NCBI RefSeq assembly: GCF_900105245.1
Contig: NZ_FNSZ01000001.1
Location: 5,268,001-5,332,000, forward strand
Source of the DNA: Streptomyces sp. 1222.5
Lineage (GTDB): Bacteria; Actinomycetota; Actinomycetes; Streptomycetales; Streptomycetaceae
Length of the DNA: 64,000 nt
Direction of reading: 5' to 3'
Shown: positions 34,435-42,930 of the stretch, piece by piece
How positions within the stretch are numbered: the stretch's first letter is position 1
How the letters are laid out: each line of letters opens with the position of its first letter
Position numbers and translations under genes: made by a program
The notes under the pieces: model-generated
Seen by the model: only the letters and a program-made list of their open reading frames with translations
Databases searched by the model: none
Told to the model about the DNA's origin: nothing

Positions 34435-36792
34435 GTGACCAGTAGATCCTGGACGTTCAGAGCGGCCGCGATCGGTGTGACGCTCGCGGCGGCTTCCGCC
34501 ACGTTCGCGACGTTCGCCGTCGCCGAGGCGAGCACCACGGCCCCGTCGGCCGCCGCGAACCGGCACGACCCGGCCCCGGTGAAGCAGCAGAAGCACGACC
34601 TCGACGGTCCGCTGAGCAAGACCCAGGACGCCCAGCGCGCAGAGGCCCTCAAGCAGCTCATAGCCGGCAAGGCCACCGCGCAGGACCGCAACGGCTCCAA
34701 GGTCGTCAAGCTCAAGAGCAGCAAGGGCCAGAGCAAGTACGTCGAGCTCAGCCGGGAGAAGACCGACAAGATCTTCACCATCCTGGTGGAGTTCGGCAAC
34801 CAGACCGACCCCAAGTTCGGGGGCACGGCGGGCCCGCTGCACAACAAGATCGCCAAGCCGAACCGCAAGAAGGACAACTCGACGGCCTGGCAGAAGGACT
34901 ACAACAAGAAGCACTTCCAGGACCTGTACTTCGGCACCGGCAAGAAGACCGAGTCGCTGAAGAAGTACTACGAGAAGCAGTCCTCGGGCCGCTACTCGGT
35001 CTCCGGTGAGGTCACCGACTGGGTCAAGGTCCCGTACAACGAGGCCCGTTACGGCAACAACGCGTGCGGCCAGACCAACTGCCCGAGCGTCTGGAACGTC
35101 GTCACCGACGGCCTGAACGCCTGGGTCGCCCAGCAGAAGAAGGCCGGCCGCACCGACGCGGACATCAAGAAGGACCTCGCCAAGTACGACCAGTGGGACC
35201 GCTACGACTACGACGGCGACGGCAACTTCAACGAGCCCGACGGCTACGTCGACCACTTCCAGATCGTGCACGCCGGTGAGGACGAGTCCGCGGGCGGCGG
35301 CGCCCAGGGCAAGGACGCGATCTGGGCCCACCGCTGGTACGCCTTCGGCACCGACGCCGGCGCCACCGGCCCGGTGAACAACAAGCTCGGCGGCACGCAG
35401 GTCGGCAGCACCGGTGTCTGGGTCGGCGACTACACCATCCAGCCGGAGAACGGCGGCCTCGGTGTCTACGCCCACGAGTACGGCCACGACCTCGGTCTGC
35501 CGGACGAGTACGACACCGCCGGCGGCGACAACTCCACCGGTTTCTGGACCCTGATGTCGTCCGGCTCCTGGCTCGGCACCGGCAAGGAGTCCATCGGCGA
35601 CCTGCCCGGCGACATGAACGCCTGGGACAAGCTGCAGCTCGGCTGGCTGAACTACGACACCGCCAAGGCCGGCAAGCAGTCCACCCACAAGCTGGGCGTC
35701 GCCGAGTACAACACCTGGGACAAGCAGGCCCTCGTGGTCACCCTGCCCCAGAAGGCGGTCAAGACCACGGTCACGCAGCCGGCCGAGGGCGCGAACCAGT
35801 GGTGGAGCGGCAGCGGTGACAACCTCAAGAACACGCTGACCCGTTCCGTCGACCTCACCGGCAAGTCGTCGGCGAAGCTCGACCTGGACGGCTGGTGGGC
35901 CATCGAAGACGGCTACGACTACCTCTACACCGAGGTGTCGACCGACGGCGGCGCCAACTGGACCGCCCTGGACGGCACGGCGGACGGCCAGGCCATCCCG
36001 CGTGACGGCAGCGGCAAGCCGGCGCTGAGCGGCTTCTCGCAGACGCACAAGAAGCTGTCGTACTCGCTGGACGCCTACGCGGGCAAGAAGATCGACCTGC
36101 GCTTCCGCTACGCCACCGACGGCGGTGTCGCGGAGCTCGGCTTCGCGGCCGACCAGATCGCGGTGACGGCCGACGGCACCCCGGTGTTCTCGGACAACGC
36201 CGAGACGGCGGACGCCGCCTGGACCGCGGCCGGCTTCTCGCGCATCGGCACGTCCTTCACCAAGGACTACGCGCAGTACTACATCGCCGAGAACCGCCAG
36301 TACGTGTCGTACGACAAGACGCTGAAGTCCGGCCCGTACAACTTCGGCTTCGCGTCGCGTCCCGACTGGGTGGAGCACTACCCGTACCAGAACGGCCTGC
36401 TGATCTGGAAGTGGGACACCTCCCAGGCGGACAACAACACCAACTCCAGCAACGGCCACCCGGGTACCGGTCTGATCCTGCCGATCGACTCGCACCCGAA
36501 GGCGCTGAAGTGGTCCGACGGCACGCTGCTGCGCAACCGCATCCAGGCGTACGACTCGCCGTTCAGCCTCTACGGTACGGACGGCATCACCCTGCACAAG
36601 GCCGACGTCGCCCTGAAGATCAAGGCGTCGAAGGGTGTCTCGGTCTTCAACGACCACGCCAGCACCTACTACGACGCGTCGAACCCGACGGGTGGGGTGA
36701 AGGTCACTGACACCAACACCAAGGTAACGATCGTCAAGGAGGCCAAGGACGGCTCCACGATCGAGCTCAAGGTGGGCCCCGCAGTGAAGTAG
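34435..36792 (+). CDS. Secreted immune inhibitor A-type metalloprotease (M6)
   Basis: A 785-residue secreted zinc protease. A Sec-type signal peptide (about 1-35; FRAAAIGVTLAAASATFATF) is followed by a propeptide and the M6 catalytic domain. The zinc site is HEYGH (347-351) in AHEYGHDLGLPDEYDTAGGD. Two later segments with VDLTGKSSAKLDLDGWWAIE and VFSDNAETADAAW look like MAM/InhA accessory domains. GTG 34435 behind GGGGAGGAAC is chosen; the frame extends upstream without a signal peptide. Probably for extracellular protein breakdown during development. Confidence 0.9.
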   Translation: MTSRSWTFRAAAIGVTLAAASATFATFAVAEASTTAPSAAANRHDPAPVKQQKHDLDGPLSKTQDAQRAEALKQLIAGKATAQDRNGSKVVKLKSSKGQSKYVELSREKTDKIFTILVEFGNQTDPKFGGTAGPLHNKIAKPNRKKDNSTAWQKDYNKKHFQDLYFGTGKKTESLKKYYEKQSSGRYSVSGEVTDWVKVPYNEARYGNNACGQTNCPSVWNVVTDGLNAWVAQQKKAGRTDADIKKDLAKYDQWDRYDYDGDGNFNEPDGYVDHFQIVHAGEDESAGGGAQGKDAIWAHRWYAFGTDAGATGPVNNKLGGTQVGSTGVWVGDYTIQPENGGLGVYAHEYGHDLGLPDEYDTAGGDNSTGFWTLMSSGSWLGTGKESIGDLPGDMNAWDKLQLGWLNYDTAKAGKQSTHKLGVAEYNTWDKQALVVTLPQKAVKTTVTQPAEGANQWWSGSGDNLKNTLTRSVDLTGKSSAKLDLDGWWAIEDGYDYLYTEVSTDGGANWTALDGTADGQAIPRDGSGKPALSGFSQTHKKLSYSLDAYAGKKIDLRFRYATDGGVAELGFAADQIAVTADGTPVFSDNAETADAAWTAAGFSRIGTSFTKDYAQYYIAENRQYVSYDKTLKSGPYNFGFASRPDWVEHYPYQNGLLIWKWDTSQADNNTNSSNGHPGTGLILPIDSHPKALKWSDGTLLRNRIQAYDSPFSLYGTDGITLHKADVALKIKASKGVSVFNDHASTYYDASNPTGGVKVTDTNTKVTIVKEAKDGSTIELKVGPAVK

Positions 36793-36818
36793 TCCGCATC
36801 ACCGCAGGTCAGAGACGT

Positions 36819-36852
36819 ATCGGCGGCAACCCCTTGGCGGGTTGCCGCCGAT
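36819..36852 (+). terminator. Terminator after the M6 protease gene
   Basis: A perfect 13-bp stem, ATCGGCGGCAACC with GGTTGCCGCCGAT, around an 8-base loop, followed by CGTGTTTA. Confidence 0.85.
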
Positions 36853-36913
36853 CGTGTTTAGGTGCGTCCAGTGGGCCGCTTATTGACACCGACCGGAACG
36901 GGGATGTGACCGC

Positions 36914-37243
36914 ATGGCCGCAGGAGGCTTCTGCAAGCTACCGAACGGCACCGTCGTGGTGGCGCTGAACCTGCCGAGCCCCGCCGGGGGCGCGGCCGGG
37001 GTACGGGTGCTCGTGCACGCCCAGAACCGGGCCCGTGCGCTGACCCGGCTGCGCAACCTGGGTTTGCGTGCGGTGTACCTGCGGGGGAACGCGGAGCCGC
37101 CCACGCCGGACGAGGTCACGGCAGTGCTGCACCACCCGGACGGCCTGATATGGCGCACGGCCCCCGACAACGGTGTCCTCGTCGAGCTCTGGCACCCGAT
37201 CCGGGCGCTGCTGCGCAGACCTCCGGCGGTTCCGCAGGGGTGA
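36914..37243 (+). CDS. Conserved hypothetical protein, 109 residues
   Basis: A small soluble protein with no recognised motif. Codon use is typical, and the ORF reads sensibly: FCKLPNGTVVVALNLP, an arginine-rich helix (ARALTRLRNLGLRAVYLRG), then EVTAVLHHPDGLIWRT and VELWHPIRALLRRPP. GGAACGGGG lies upstream of ATG 36914. It is between the protease terminator and convergent pncA. Confidence 0.65.
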   Translation: MAAGGFCKLPNGTVVVALNLPSPAGGAAGVRVLVHAQNRARALTRLRNLGLRAVYLRGNAEPPTPDEVTAVLHHPDGLIWRTAPDNGVLVELWHPIRALLRRPPAVPQG

Positions 37244-37267
37244 CGCGCGGCGCGGGGGAGGGGCCGG

Positions 37268-37861
37268 TCAGCCGCTGACCACCGGCTTGCCGGTCAGTTC
37301 CACGCCCGCCTCGCGGAGCTCCTCCAGCGCCCGCTCGGTGGTCCCCGGGGCCACTGCGGCCGTGAGGTCGAGCAGCACCTGGGTGCGGAAGCCCTCGCGC
37401 ACCGCGTCCAGCGCCGTGGCCCGCACGCAGTGGTCCGTGGCGATGCCCACCACGTCCACCTCCGTGACCTCCCGCTCGCGGAGCCAGTCGGCCAGCGGCA
37501 GCCCGTTCTCGTCGGCCCCCTCGAAGCCGCTGTAGGCCGCCGAGTACGCCCCCTTGTCGAACACGGCGTCCACCGCGCCGGAGGCGACGGCGGGGGCGAA
37601 GTTCGGGTGGAAGCCCACGCCCTCCGTGCCCGCGACGCAGTGCGCGGGCCAGGAGCGGACGTAGTCGGGGTTGTCCGCGAAGTGGCCGCCGGGTGCGATG
37701 TGGTGGTCGCGGGTGGCGACCACGTGGCGGTATCCGGTGCCCCCCGCCTGGCCGATCAGCTCGGTGACGGCGGCGGCCACGTCCGCGCCGCCGGCGACCG
37801 CGAGGCTGCCCCCTTCGCAGAAGTCGTTCTGCACGTCTACGACGATCAAGGCGCGGCGCAT
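37268..37861 (-). CDS. pncA: Nicotinamidase (isochorismatase family)
   Basis: Hydrolyses nicotinamide to nicotinate for NAD salvage. The 197-residue protein has the catalytic triad Asp9 (VVDVQNDF), Lys103 (VFDKGAYS) and Cys145 (IATDHCVRAT), with metal ligands Asp52, His54 and His60 (RDHHIAPGGH). The next gene on the same strand, pncB, uses its product. ATG follows GAAGGAC. A 98-base gap separates the two, so each probably has its own promoter. Confidence 0.93.
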   Translation of the reverse strand: MRRALIVVDVQNDFCEGGSLAVAGGADVAAAVTELIGQAGGTGYRHVVATRDHHIAPGGHFADNPDYVRSWPAHCVAGTEGVGFHPNFAPAVASGAVDAVFDKGAYSAAYSGFEGADENGLPLADWLREREVTEVDVVGIATDHCVRATALDAVREGFRTQVLLDLTAAVAPGTTERALEELREAGVELTGKPVVSG

Positions 37862-37959
37862 GGTGGGTGTCCTTCGACTGAGAGTTAAGTAACTGAGCCT
37901 AGAGACTTCCGGCCCCGTGCGGGAGGGGGCGTTCCGGGGGGCGGACGGTCGGTCCCGCT

Positions 37960-39306
37960 CTAGCTACCCGAGCGCCCCTGGACGTACTCCGTCGGAATGA
38001 CGGGTTCCCCCCGGGACAGCTGGATGGCCGACAGGGGCAGGTTCGCGCGTGCGGCGATGTGCCGGTCGCGCGGCACGTCCAGTGGCTCCCGGGCGACGAC
38101 CTCGCCGTTCTCGACCAGCCGCACCAGGAGCTGCCGGTCGGCCAGCCCGTCGGGGACGGGTCCGGTGCCGACGACCTCGGCCTCGGCGAACCCCTCCTCG
38201 TCCAGCCGGCGTGCGGCCCACTTGCGGCCCCCGACGGAGGTCTTGCCGCCGCTGGACTTCTTCGCGACCGGGACCAGCGGTGCCCCGGGATCGGCGGTCT
38301 CGGCGCGCGCGACCAGCTTGTAGACCATGGACGCCGTGGGGTGTCCGGAGCCCGTCACCAGCTGGGTGCCCACGCCGTACGCGTCCACGGGGGCGGCGGC
38401 CAGGGAGGCGATGGCGTACTCGTCCAGGTCGGAGGTCACGACGATCTTCGTGTTCCGCGCGCCCAGCTCGTCCAGCTGGTGGCGGACGCGATGGGCGACC
38501 AGCAGCAGGTCTCCGGAGTCGATGCGGACCGCGCCCAGCTCGGGGCCGGCCACCTCCACCGCCGTACGGACGGCCTCGGTGACGTCGTAGGTGTCGACGA
38601 GCAGGGTCGTGCCCCGGCCGAGGGTGTCCACCTGGGCCTGGAAGGCGTCTCGTTCGCGGTCGTGCAGGAGGGTGAAGGCGTGGGCGGAGGTGCCGACGGT
38701 CGGGATGCCGTACCGGAAGCCGGCCGCCAGGTCGGAGGTGGTGGCGAAGCCGCCGACGTACGCGGCCCGCGCGGCGGCCACGGCGGCCAGCTCGTGGGTG
38801 CGGCGGGCGCCCATCTCGATCAGCGGGCGGTCGCCCGCGGCCGAGGACATGCGGGAGGCGGCCGCCGCGATCGCGGAGTCGTGGTTGAGGATGGAGAGGA
38901 TCACGGTCTCCAGGAGCACGCACTCGGCGAAGGTGCCCTCGACCCGCATGATCGGCGAGCCCGGGAAGTACACCTCGCCCTCCGGGTAGCCCCAGACGTC
39001 GCCGCTGAAGCGGTAGCCGGCGAGCCACTCCAGGGTCTGGTCGTCGACGATCCCCCGCTCCCGCAGGAAGGCGAGGACGCCCTCGTCGAAGCGGAAGTTC
39101 TCCACCGCGTCCAGGACACGCCCGGTGCCGGCCACCACGCCGTAGCGGCGCCCGTCCGGCAGCCGCCGGGTGAAGACCTCGAACACGCTGCGTCGTTCGG
39201 CCGTTCCGGCCTTCAGCGCGGCCTGCAGCATCGTCAGCTCGTACTGGTCAGTGAAGAGCGCCGTCGAGGGAACGTCCACCGGCAGCCCAAGGTCCGCTGT
39301 GTTCAT
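37960..39306 (-). CDS. pncB: Nicotinate phosphoribosyltransferase
   Basis: Joins nicotinate and PRPP to give nicotinate mononucleotide, the step after PncA in the Preiss-Handler pathway. The 448-residue protein starts with ALFTDQYELTMLQAALKAGT and shows EMGARRTHE, GTSAHAFTLLHD and VRIDSGDLLLVA. A TACGAT element 8 bases before the ATG suggests a very short or absent leader. Divergent from clpS. Confidence 0.93.
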   Translation of the reverse strand: MNTADLGLPVDVPSTALFTDQYELTMLQAALKAGTAERRSVFEVFTRRLPDGRRYGVVAGTGRVLDAVENFRFDEGVLAFLRERGIVDDQTLEWLAGYRFSGDVWGYPEGEVYFPGSPIMRVEGTFAECVLLETVILSILNHDSAIAAAASRMSSAAGDRPLIEMGARRTHELAAVAAARAAYVGGFATTSDLAAGFRYGIPTVGTSAHAFTLLHDRERDAFQAQVDTLGRGTTLLVDTYDVTEAVRTAVEVAGPELGAVRIDSGDLLLVAHRVRHQLDELGARNTKIVVTSDLDEYAIASLAAAPVDAYGVGTQLVTGSGHPTASMVYKLVARAETADPGAPLVPVAKKSSGGKTSVGGRKWAARRLDEEGFAEAEVVGTGPVPDGLADRQLLVRLVENGEVVAREPLDVPRDRHIAARANLPLSAIQLSRGEPVIPTEYVQGRSGS

Positions 39307-39363
39307 GGCAACGGATCGTACTCCCTTTTCGTCGGTGTGACGATTTGTGGGCGTCGTGGCAGC

Positions 39364-39681
39364 ATGGGCTGTGTGACGTCACCCGCGCCCGTAGAGATCG
39401 AACGCACCGAGTCGGCGGAGGAGGTCTTCGCCGTACCCGAGCCCGACGTCCCCTGGGTCACGATCGTCCACAACGACCCGGTCAACCTCATGAGCTACGT
39501 GACGTACGTCTTCCAGTCGTACTTCGGCTACTCCAAGGACAAGGCCACCAAGCTCATGCTCGACGTCCACCACAAGGGCCGGGCCATCGTCTCCAGCGGT
39601 ACCCGCGAGGAGATGGAGCGCGACGTGCAGGCGATGCACGGCTACGGTCTGTGGGCCACCCTCCAGCAGGACCGGAAGTAG
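39364..39681 (+). CDS. clpS: ATP-dependent Clp protease adaptor ClpS
   Basis: Delivers N-degron substrates to ClpAP/ClpCP. The ClpS core is intact: PWVTIVHNDPVNLMSYVTYV, MLDVHHKGRAIVSSGTREE and the C-terminal MHGYGLWATLQ. The protein is 105 residues from ATG 39364, or 102 from GTG 39373; neither has a strong ribosome binding site. Twelve bases separate it from the DUF2017 gene, a pairing common in actinobacteria. Confidence 0.92.
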   Translation: MGCVTSPAPVEIERTESAEEVFAVPEPDVPWVTIVHNDPVNLMSYVTYVFQSYFGYSKDKATKLMLDVHHKGRAIVSSGTREEMERDVQAMHGYGLWATLQQDRK

Positions 39682-39693
39682 CGACCGACTCAC

Positions 39694-40299
39694 ATGCCCG
39701 GACACTTCGAACCGCTCCCCGGCGGCGGCGCGGCCGTCGCCCTCGACGACGTCGAGATCTCCATCATCCGGTCGCTGGCCGTGCAGCTCCTGGAGCTCAT
39801 CGGCCCCGGCCCCGGCGCCGACGCACCCGACGACCCGCTCGCCGAGCTGTTCGCCGAGGGGCCGAGCGAGCCGCCCGCCGATCCGGTGCTGCGCCGGCTC
39901 TTCCCGGACGCCTACGGCGACCCGGAGGAGGCCGCCGGCTCGCCGGACCTGGCCGAGGAGCGGCGCGCGCACTCCGCCGAGTTCCGCCGCTACACCGAGA
40001 ACGACCTGCGGGCCGGCAAGCGGGAGAACGCGCTCGCGGTGGTCCGCACCCTCGACGCGCTCGCGCCGGTGGACGAGGGCGGGGCCGTGCTGAAGCTGTC
40101 CCCGGAGCAGTCGCGGCAGTGGCTCGGCGCCCTCAACGACCTGCGGCTCGCGATCGGGTCCCGGCTGGAGATCACCGACGAGGACGACACCGATCTGCTC
40201 TACCGGCTGCCGGACGAGGACCCGCGCAAACCGATGGTGATGGCCTACCTGTGGCTGGGCGGGCTCCAGGAGACCCTCGTCACCACACTCATGCCCTGA
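39694..40299 (+). CDS. DUF2017 family protein
   Basis: A 201-residue acidic soluble protein, consistently found behind clpS in actinobacteria. Recognisable segments are VALDDVEISIIRSLAVQLLE, DPVLRRLFPDAYGDP and the C-terminal AYLWLGGLQETLV. Cotranscription with clpS hints at a role in Clp proteolysis, which is inference. Confidence 0.85.
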   Translation: MPGHFEPLPGGGAAVALDDVEISIIRSLAVQLLELIGPGPGADAPDDPLAELFAEGPSEPPADPVLRRLFPDAYGDPEEAAGSPDLAEERRAHSAEFRRYTENDLRAGKRENALAVVRTLDALAPVDEGGAVLKLSPEQSRQWLGALNDLRLAIGSRLEITDEDDTDLLYRLPDEDPRKPMVMAYLWLGGLQETLVTTLMP

Positions 40300-40617
40300 A
40301 TGTGGTGATTTCGTGTTCGCTCAGCGGACGCTCAAATCCGGATAACGATCCCGTCACCCTTGCGGCCTGATTTGACGCTTTAGGGCGCTCTTTGTCCGGT
40401 TCTTCCTGTGTGATGCGCCACATCGCGCCTCTGTGATCAGTATGGCGGCCGTGATAAATCTTCACGACCGCCCGGCCGACACCACCCATGTCCGGCCGGG
40501 TGCGCCACCGAGTCGACGACCGTCGGCCAGGCAGACAGCTCCATCATCCGGGGGGATCGAAACCCGATCCGAGGCCGACGACAGGCCCGGGTCGGCATGG
40601 AGAAAGGCGCACCGCAC
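40300..40617. other. Upstream region of the amino-acid permease gene
   Basis: About 320 bases, the first half less GC-rich than the surroundings, as expected for a promoter. TTGACG at 40373-40378 is a possible -35 box, but no clear -10 follows at 17-19 bases. No gene seen. Confidence 0.35.
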
Positions 40618-42036
40618 ATGACCTCTGAGAAGGTCACCACCGCCCCTGAGGAGGGGTACGAGCGAGGGCTCGGCAGCCGCCAGGTCCAGATGATCGCGAT
40701 CGGCGGCGCCATCGGCGTCGGACTCTTCCTGGGAGCCGGGGCGAACATCGCCAAGGCCGGCCCCAGTCTGATCCTGATGTACGCCCTCGCGGGCGTGATC
40801 ATCTTCTTCATCATGCGAGCCCTGGGCGAGCTGCTGCTCTACCGCCCGGTCTCCGGCTCGTTCGCCGAGTACTCGCGTGAATTCCTCGGCCCGTTCTTCG
40901 GTTACTTCACCGGCTGGACGTACTGGCTGATGTGGGTCGTGACCGGCATGGCCGAACTGACGGCCGCCGCGATCTACGTCAACTACTGGTTCCCGTCCGT
41001 CCCGCAGTGGGTGACGGCGCTGGTCTTCCTCGTGGTCCTGTTCGTGGCCAACCTGATCTCGGTGAAGCTGTTCGGCGAGATCGAGTTCTGGTTCTCCATG
41101 GTCAAGGTGACCGCGCTCATCGGCATGATCGTCATCGGCCTGGGCGTGCTGACCCTCGGCTTCAGCCAGGCCGGCGACACCGCCTCGGTCGCCAACCTCT
41201 GGCAGTTCGACGGCTTCTTCCCCAAGGGCATCGGCTCCTCCCTGATGACCCTCCAGGGCGTGATGTTCGCCTACCTCGCCGTCGAGCTGGTCGGCGTCAC
41301 CGCGGGCGAGTCCGAGAACCCGGAGAAGACCCTCCCGAAGGCGATCAACACCCTGCCCTGGCGCATCGCCCTCTTCTACGTCGGTGCCCTCACGGTCATC
41401 CTGTGCGTGGTGAAGTGGACGCAGTTCGCCGAGGGGGTCAGCCCCTTCGTGAAGGCGTTCGCGGTCATCGGCATCCCGGCGGGCGCCGGCATCGTCAACT
41501 TCGTGGTGCTCACCGCGGCCCTGTCGTCCTGCAACTCGGGCATGTACTCCACGGGCCGCATGCTGCGCACCCTGGCGGACAACGGCGAGGCGCCGCGCGT
41601 CTTCTCCAGGCTGTCCTCCACGAAGACCCCGGCGCTCGGCATCACCGTCTCGGTGGCCTTCATGGGCATCGGCGTGATCCTGAACTACATCGTCCCGGAG
41701 AAGGCGTTCGGCTACGTCACCTCCGTCGCCACCGCGGCCGGCATCTGGACCTGGCTGATGATCCTGGTCAGCCACGTCCTCTATCGCCGCGCGGTCGACG
41801 CGGGCCGGCTGCCCGCCAGCTCCTTCCCGGCGCCGGGCGGCGCGAAGTGCTCGTACGTCGCGATCGTCTTCCTGCTGTTCGTCACCGGCCTGATCGCATA
41901 CGATGCCGACTCCCGCGTCTGTCTGTACGTGATGGCGGTCTGGGCCGCCGCCCTCGGCGTCGGCTGGCTGGTCCTGAAGTCCCGTACCCCGGAGATCGCG
42001 AACCGTCGCGAGCCGGAGCTCGAGAACGTGGGCTGA
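40618..42036 (+). CDS. Amino-acid permease (APC superfamily, AnsP/GABA permease type)
   Basis: A 472-residue, 12-helix inner-membrane symporter. The hallmark start is RGLGSRQVQMIAIGGAIGVG with LFLGAGANIAKAGPS, then ELLLYRPVSGSFAEYSREFL and TAGESENPEKTLPKAI. It most resembles the asparagine/GABA/proline-type group, but the substrate is not fixed. ATG 40618 is favoured because GGAGAAAGG lies about ten bases before it; the in-frame ATG at 40597 is part of that site. Confidence 0.9.
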   Translation: MTSEKVTTAPEEGYERGLGSRQVQMIAIGGAIGVGLFLGAGANIAKAGPSLILMYALAGVIIFFIMRALGELLLYRPVSGSFAEYSREFLGPFFGYFTGWTYWLMWVVTGMAELTAAAIYVNYWFPSVPQWVTALVFLVVLFVANLISVKLFGEIEFWFSMVKVTALIGMIVIGLGVLTLGFSQAGDTASVANLWQFDGFFPKGIGSSLMTLQGVMFAYLAVELVGVTAGESENPEKTLPKAINTLPWRIALFYVGALTVILCVVKWTQFAEGVSPFVKAFAVIGIPAGAGIVNFVVLTAALSSCNSGMYSTGRMLRTLADNGEAPRVFSRLSSTKTPALGITVSVAFMGIGVILNYIVPEKAFGYVTSVATAAGIWTWLMILVSHVLYRRAVDAGRLPASSFPAPGGAKCSYVAIVFLLFVTGLIAYDADSRVCLYVMAVWAAALGVGWLVLKSRTPEIANRREPELENVG

Positions 42037-42053
42037 CCTCCCCCCGGACGTCC

Positions 42054-42088
42054 GGCCGCCGGGAGCACTCGTGGCGCTCCCGGAGGCC
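42054..42088 (+). terminator. First hairpin after the permease gene
   Basis: GGCCGCCGGGAGC (42054-42066) pairs with GCTCCCGGAGGCC (42076-42088) with one mismatch. Confidence 0.55.
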
Positions 42089-42111
42089 GCCGCTCAGGAC
42101 GTCCAACATAT

Positions 42112-42148
42112 GGGCCGTCCCGTACCACACCTCGGTACGGGACGGCCC
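42112..42148 (+). terminator. Strong terminator just upstream of the mec promoter
   Basis: A perfect 15-bp stem (42112-42126 with 42134-42148; arms GGGCCGTCCCGTACC and its complement) with a 7-base loop. The mec -10 box begins 8 bases later, so it insulates mec from permease read-through. Confidence 0.85.
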
Positions 42149-42155
42149 GTCTGCT

Positions 42156-42161
42156 TATCCT
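42156..42161 (+). promoter_or_regulatory. Leaderless -10 element for mec
   Basis: TATCCT ends 7 bases before ATG 42169, which would then be the first transcribed codon. Confidence 0.55.
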
Positions 42162-42168
42162 GGCCACC

Positions 42169-42591
42169 ATGCTGACCATCACCCAGGCACTCGTCGACCA
42201 GATCGTCGCGCACGCGCGCAAGGACCACCCCGACGAGGCGTGCGGGGTCGTCGCGGGCCCGGCCGGCTCGGACCGCCCCGAGCGCTTCGTCCCGATGCTG
42301 AACGCGGCCATGTCCCCCACGTTCTACGAGTTCGACTCGGGCGATCTGCTCAAGCTCTACCGCGAGATGGACGACCGCGACGAGGAGCCGGTGGTCATCT
42401 ACCACTCCCACACGGCGACCGAGGCGTACCCGTCCCGCACGGACATCTCCTACGCGAACGAGCCCGGCGCCCACTACGTCCTGGTCTCCACCGCCGACAC
42501 CGACGGCCTCGGCGACTTCCAGTTCCGCTCGTTCCGGATCCTGGAGGGCGAGGTCACCGAGGAAGAGGTCAGGATCGTGGAGGCCCACTGA
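42169..42591 (+). CDS. mec: JAMM/MPN+ metalloprotease Mec (CysO-cysteine peptidase)
   Basis: Zinc peptidase that releases cysteine from the C-terminus of the sulfur carrier CysO in the thiocarboxylate cysteine pathway known from Mycobacterium tuberculosis. The 140-residue protein has the whole JAMM signature: Glu23, His79-x-His81 and Ser89-x2-Asp92 in YHSHTATEAYPSRTD. Because CysO here ends two residues after its Gly-Gly, Mec may also trim the carrier. Upstream of cysO and cysM, with its own leaderless promoter. Confidence 0.9.
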   Translation: MLTITQALVDQIVAHARKDHPDEACGVVAGPAGSDRPERFVPMLNAAMSPTFYEFDSGDLLKLYREMDDRDEEPVVIYHSHTATEAYPSRTDISYANEPGAHYVLVSTADTDGLGDFQFRSFRILEGEVTEEEVRIVEAH

Positions 42592-42641
42592 TCCGGGCCG
42601 CCGTGCCGCCCGCCGGTCCGGCGGGAGGCGGATCCCATGGT

Positions 42642-42670
42642 GTGGACGAATTCCGTCCACCATACGGAAT
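42642..42670. promoter_or_regulatory. Two overlapping inverted repeats upstream of the cysO leader
   Basis: GTGGACG-AATTC-CGTCCAC (42642-42660) overlaps ATTCCGT-N7-ACGGAAT (42650-42656, 42664-42670). The pair ends 30 bases before the predicted -10 box, suitable for a transcription factor. The two palindromes share bases, so they could also be alternative sites. Confidence 0.5.
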
Positions 42671-42699
42671 CACACTCCGGGATCCGGACCAGGAATCGA

Positions 42700-42705
42700 T
42701 ACGAT
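42700..42705 (+). promoter_or_regulatory. Leaderless -10 element for the cysO-cysM leader peptide
   Basis: TACGAT ends 6 bases before ATG 42712, so the transcript probably begins at that ATG. No good -35 match was found. Confidence 0.5.
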
Positions 42706-42711
42706 GAGCCC

Positions 42712-42807
42712 ATGGTTCTGAACGACGTGAGCGACAAGACGCCGGGCATGCTGCTCGTGGCGCGGCTGCACGTCGACCTGTGCCGGCTGAACAGCGCCAT
42801 CTGTTGA
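42712..42807 (+). CDS. Cysteine-containing leader peptide upstream of cysO-cysM
   Basis: A 31-residue ORF (MVLNDVSDKTPGMLLVARLH, VDLCRLNSAIC) ending in cysteine, with a second cysteine eight residues earlier. The RLHVDLCRLNSA pattern matches leader peptides I know from actinobacterial sulfur operons. A leaderless -10 precedes it. The 120-base gap before cysO holds GC-rich self-complementary sequence (42814-42843, CCGCGG arms; 42867-42885, GGGGG/CCCCC). Ribosome stalling at Cys codons when cysteine is short could change this fold and raise cysO/cysM expression; that mechanism is inferred. Confidence 0.75.
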   Translation: MVLNDVSDKTPGMLLVARLHVDLCRLNSAIC

Positions 42808-42930
42808 CGTTCCCCGCGGCCGCACGGCCGCTGCTGCCGCGGCGCTCCCTCAGTGCGTGAAGCCTGGGGGGACCCCCGGGCGCGCGCACACCAAGACGAC
42901 GAACCCTTTTTCCGACAGGAGCCCGCCACC

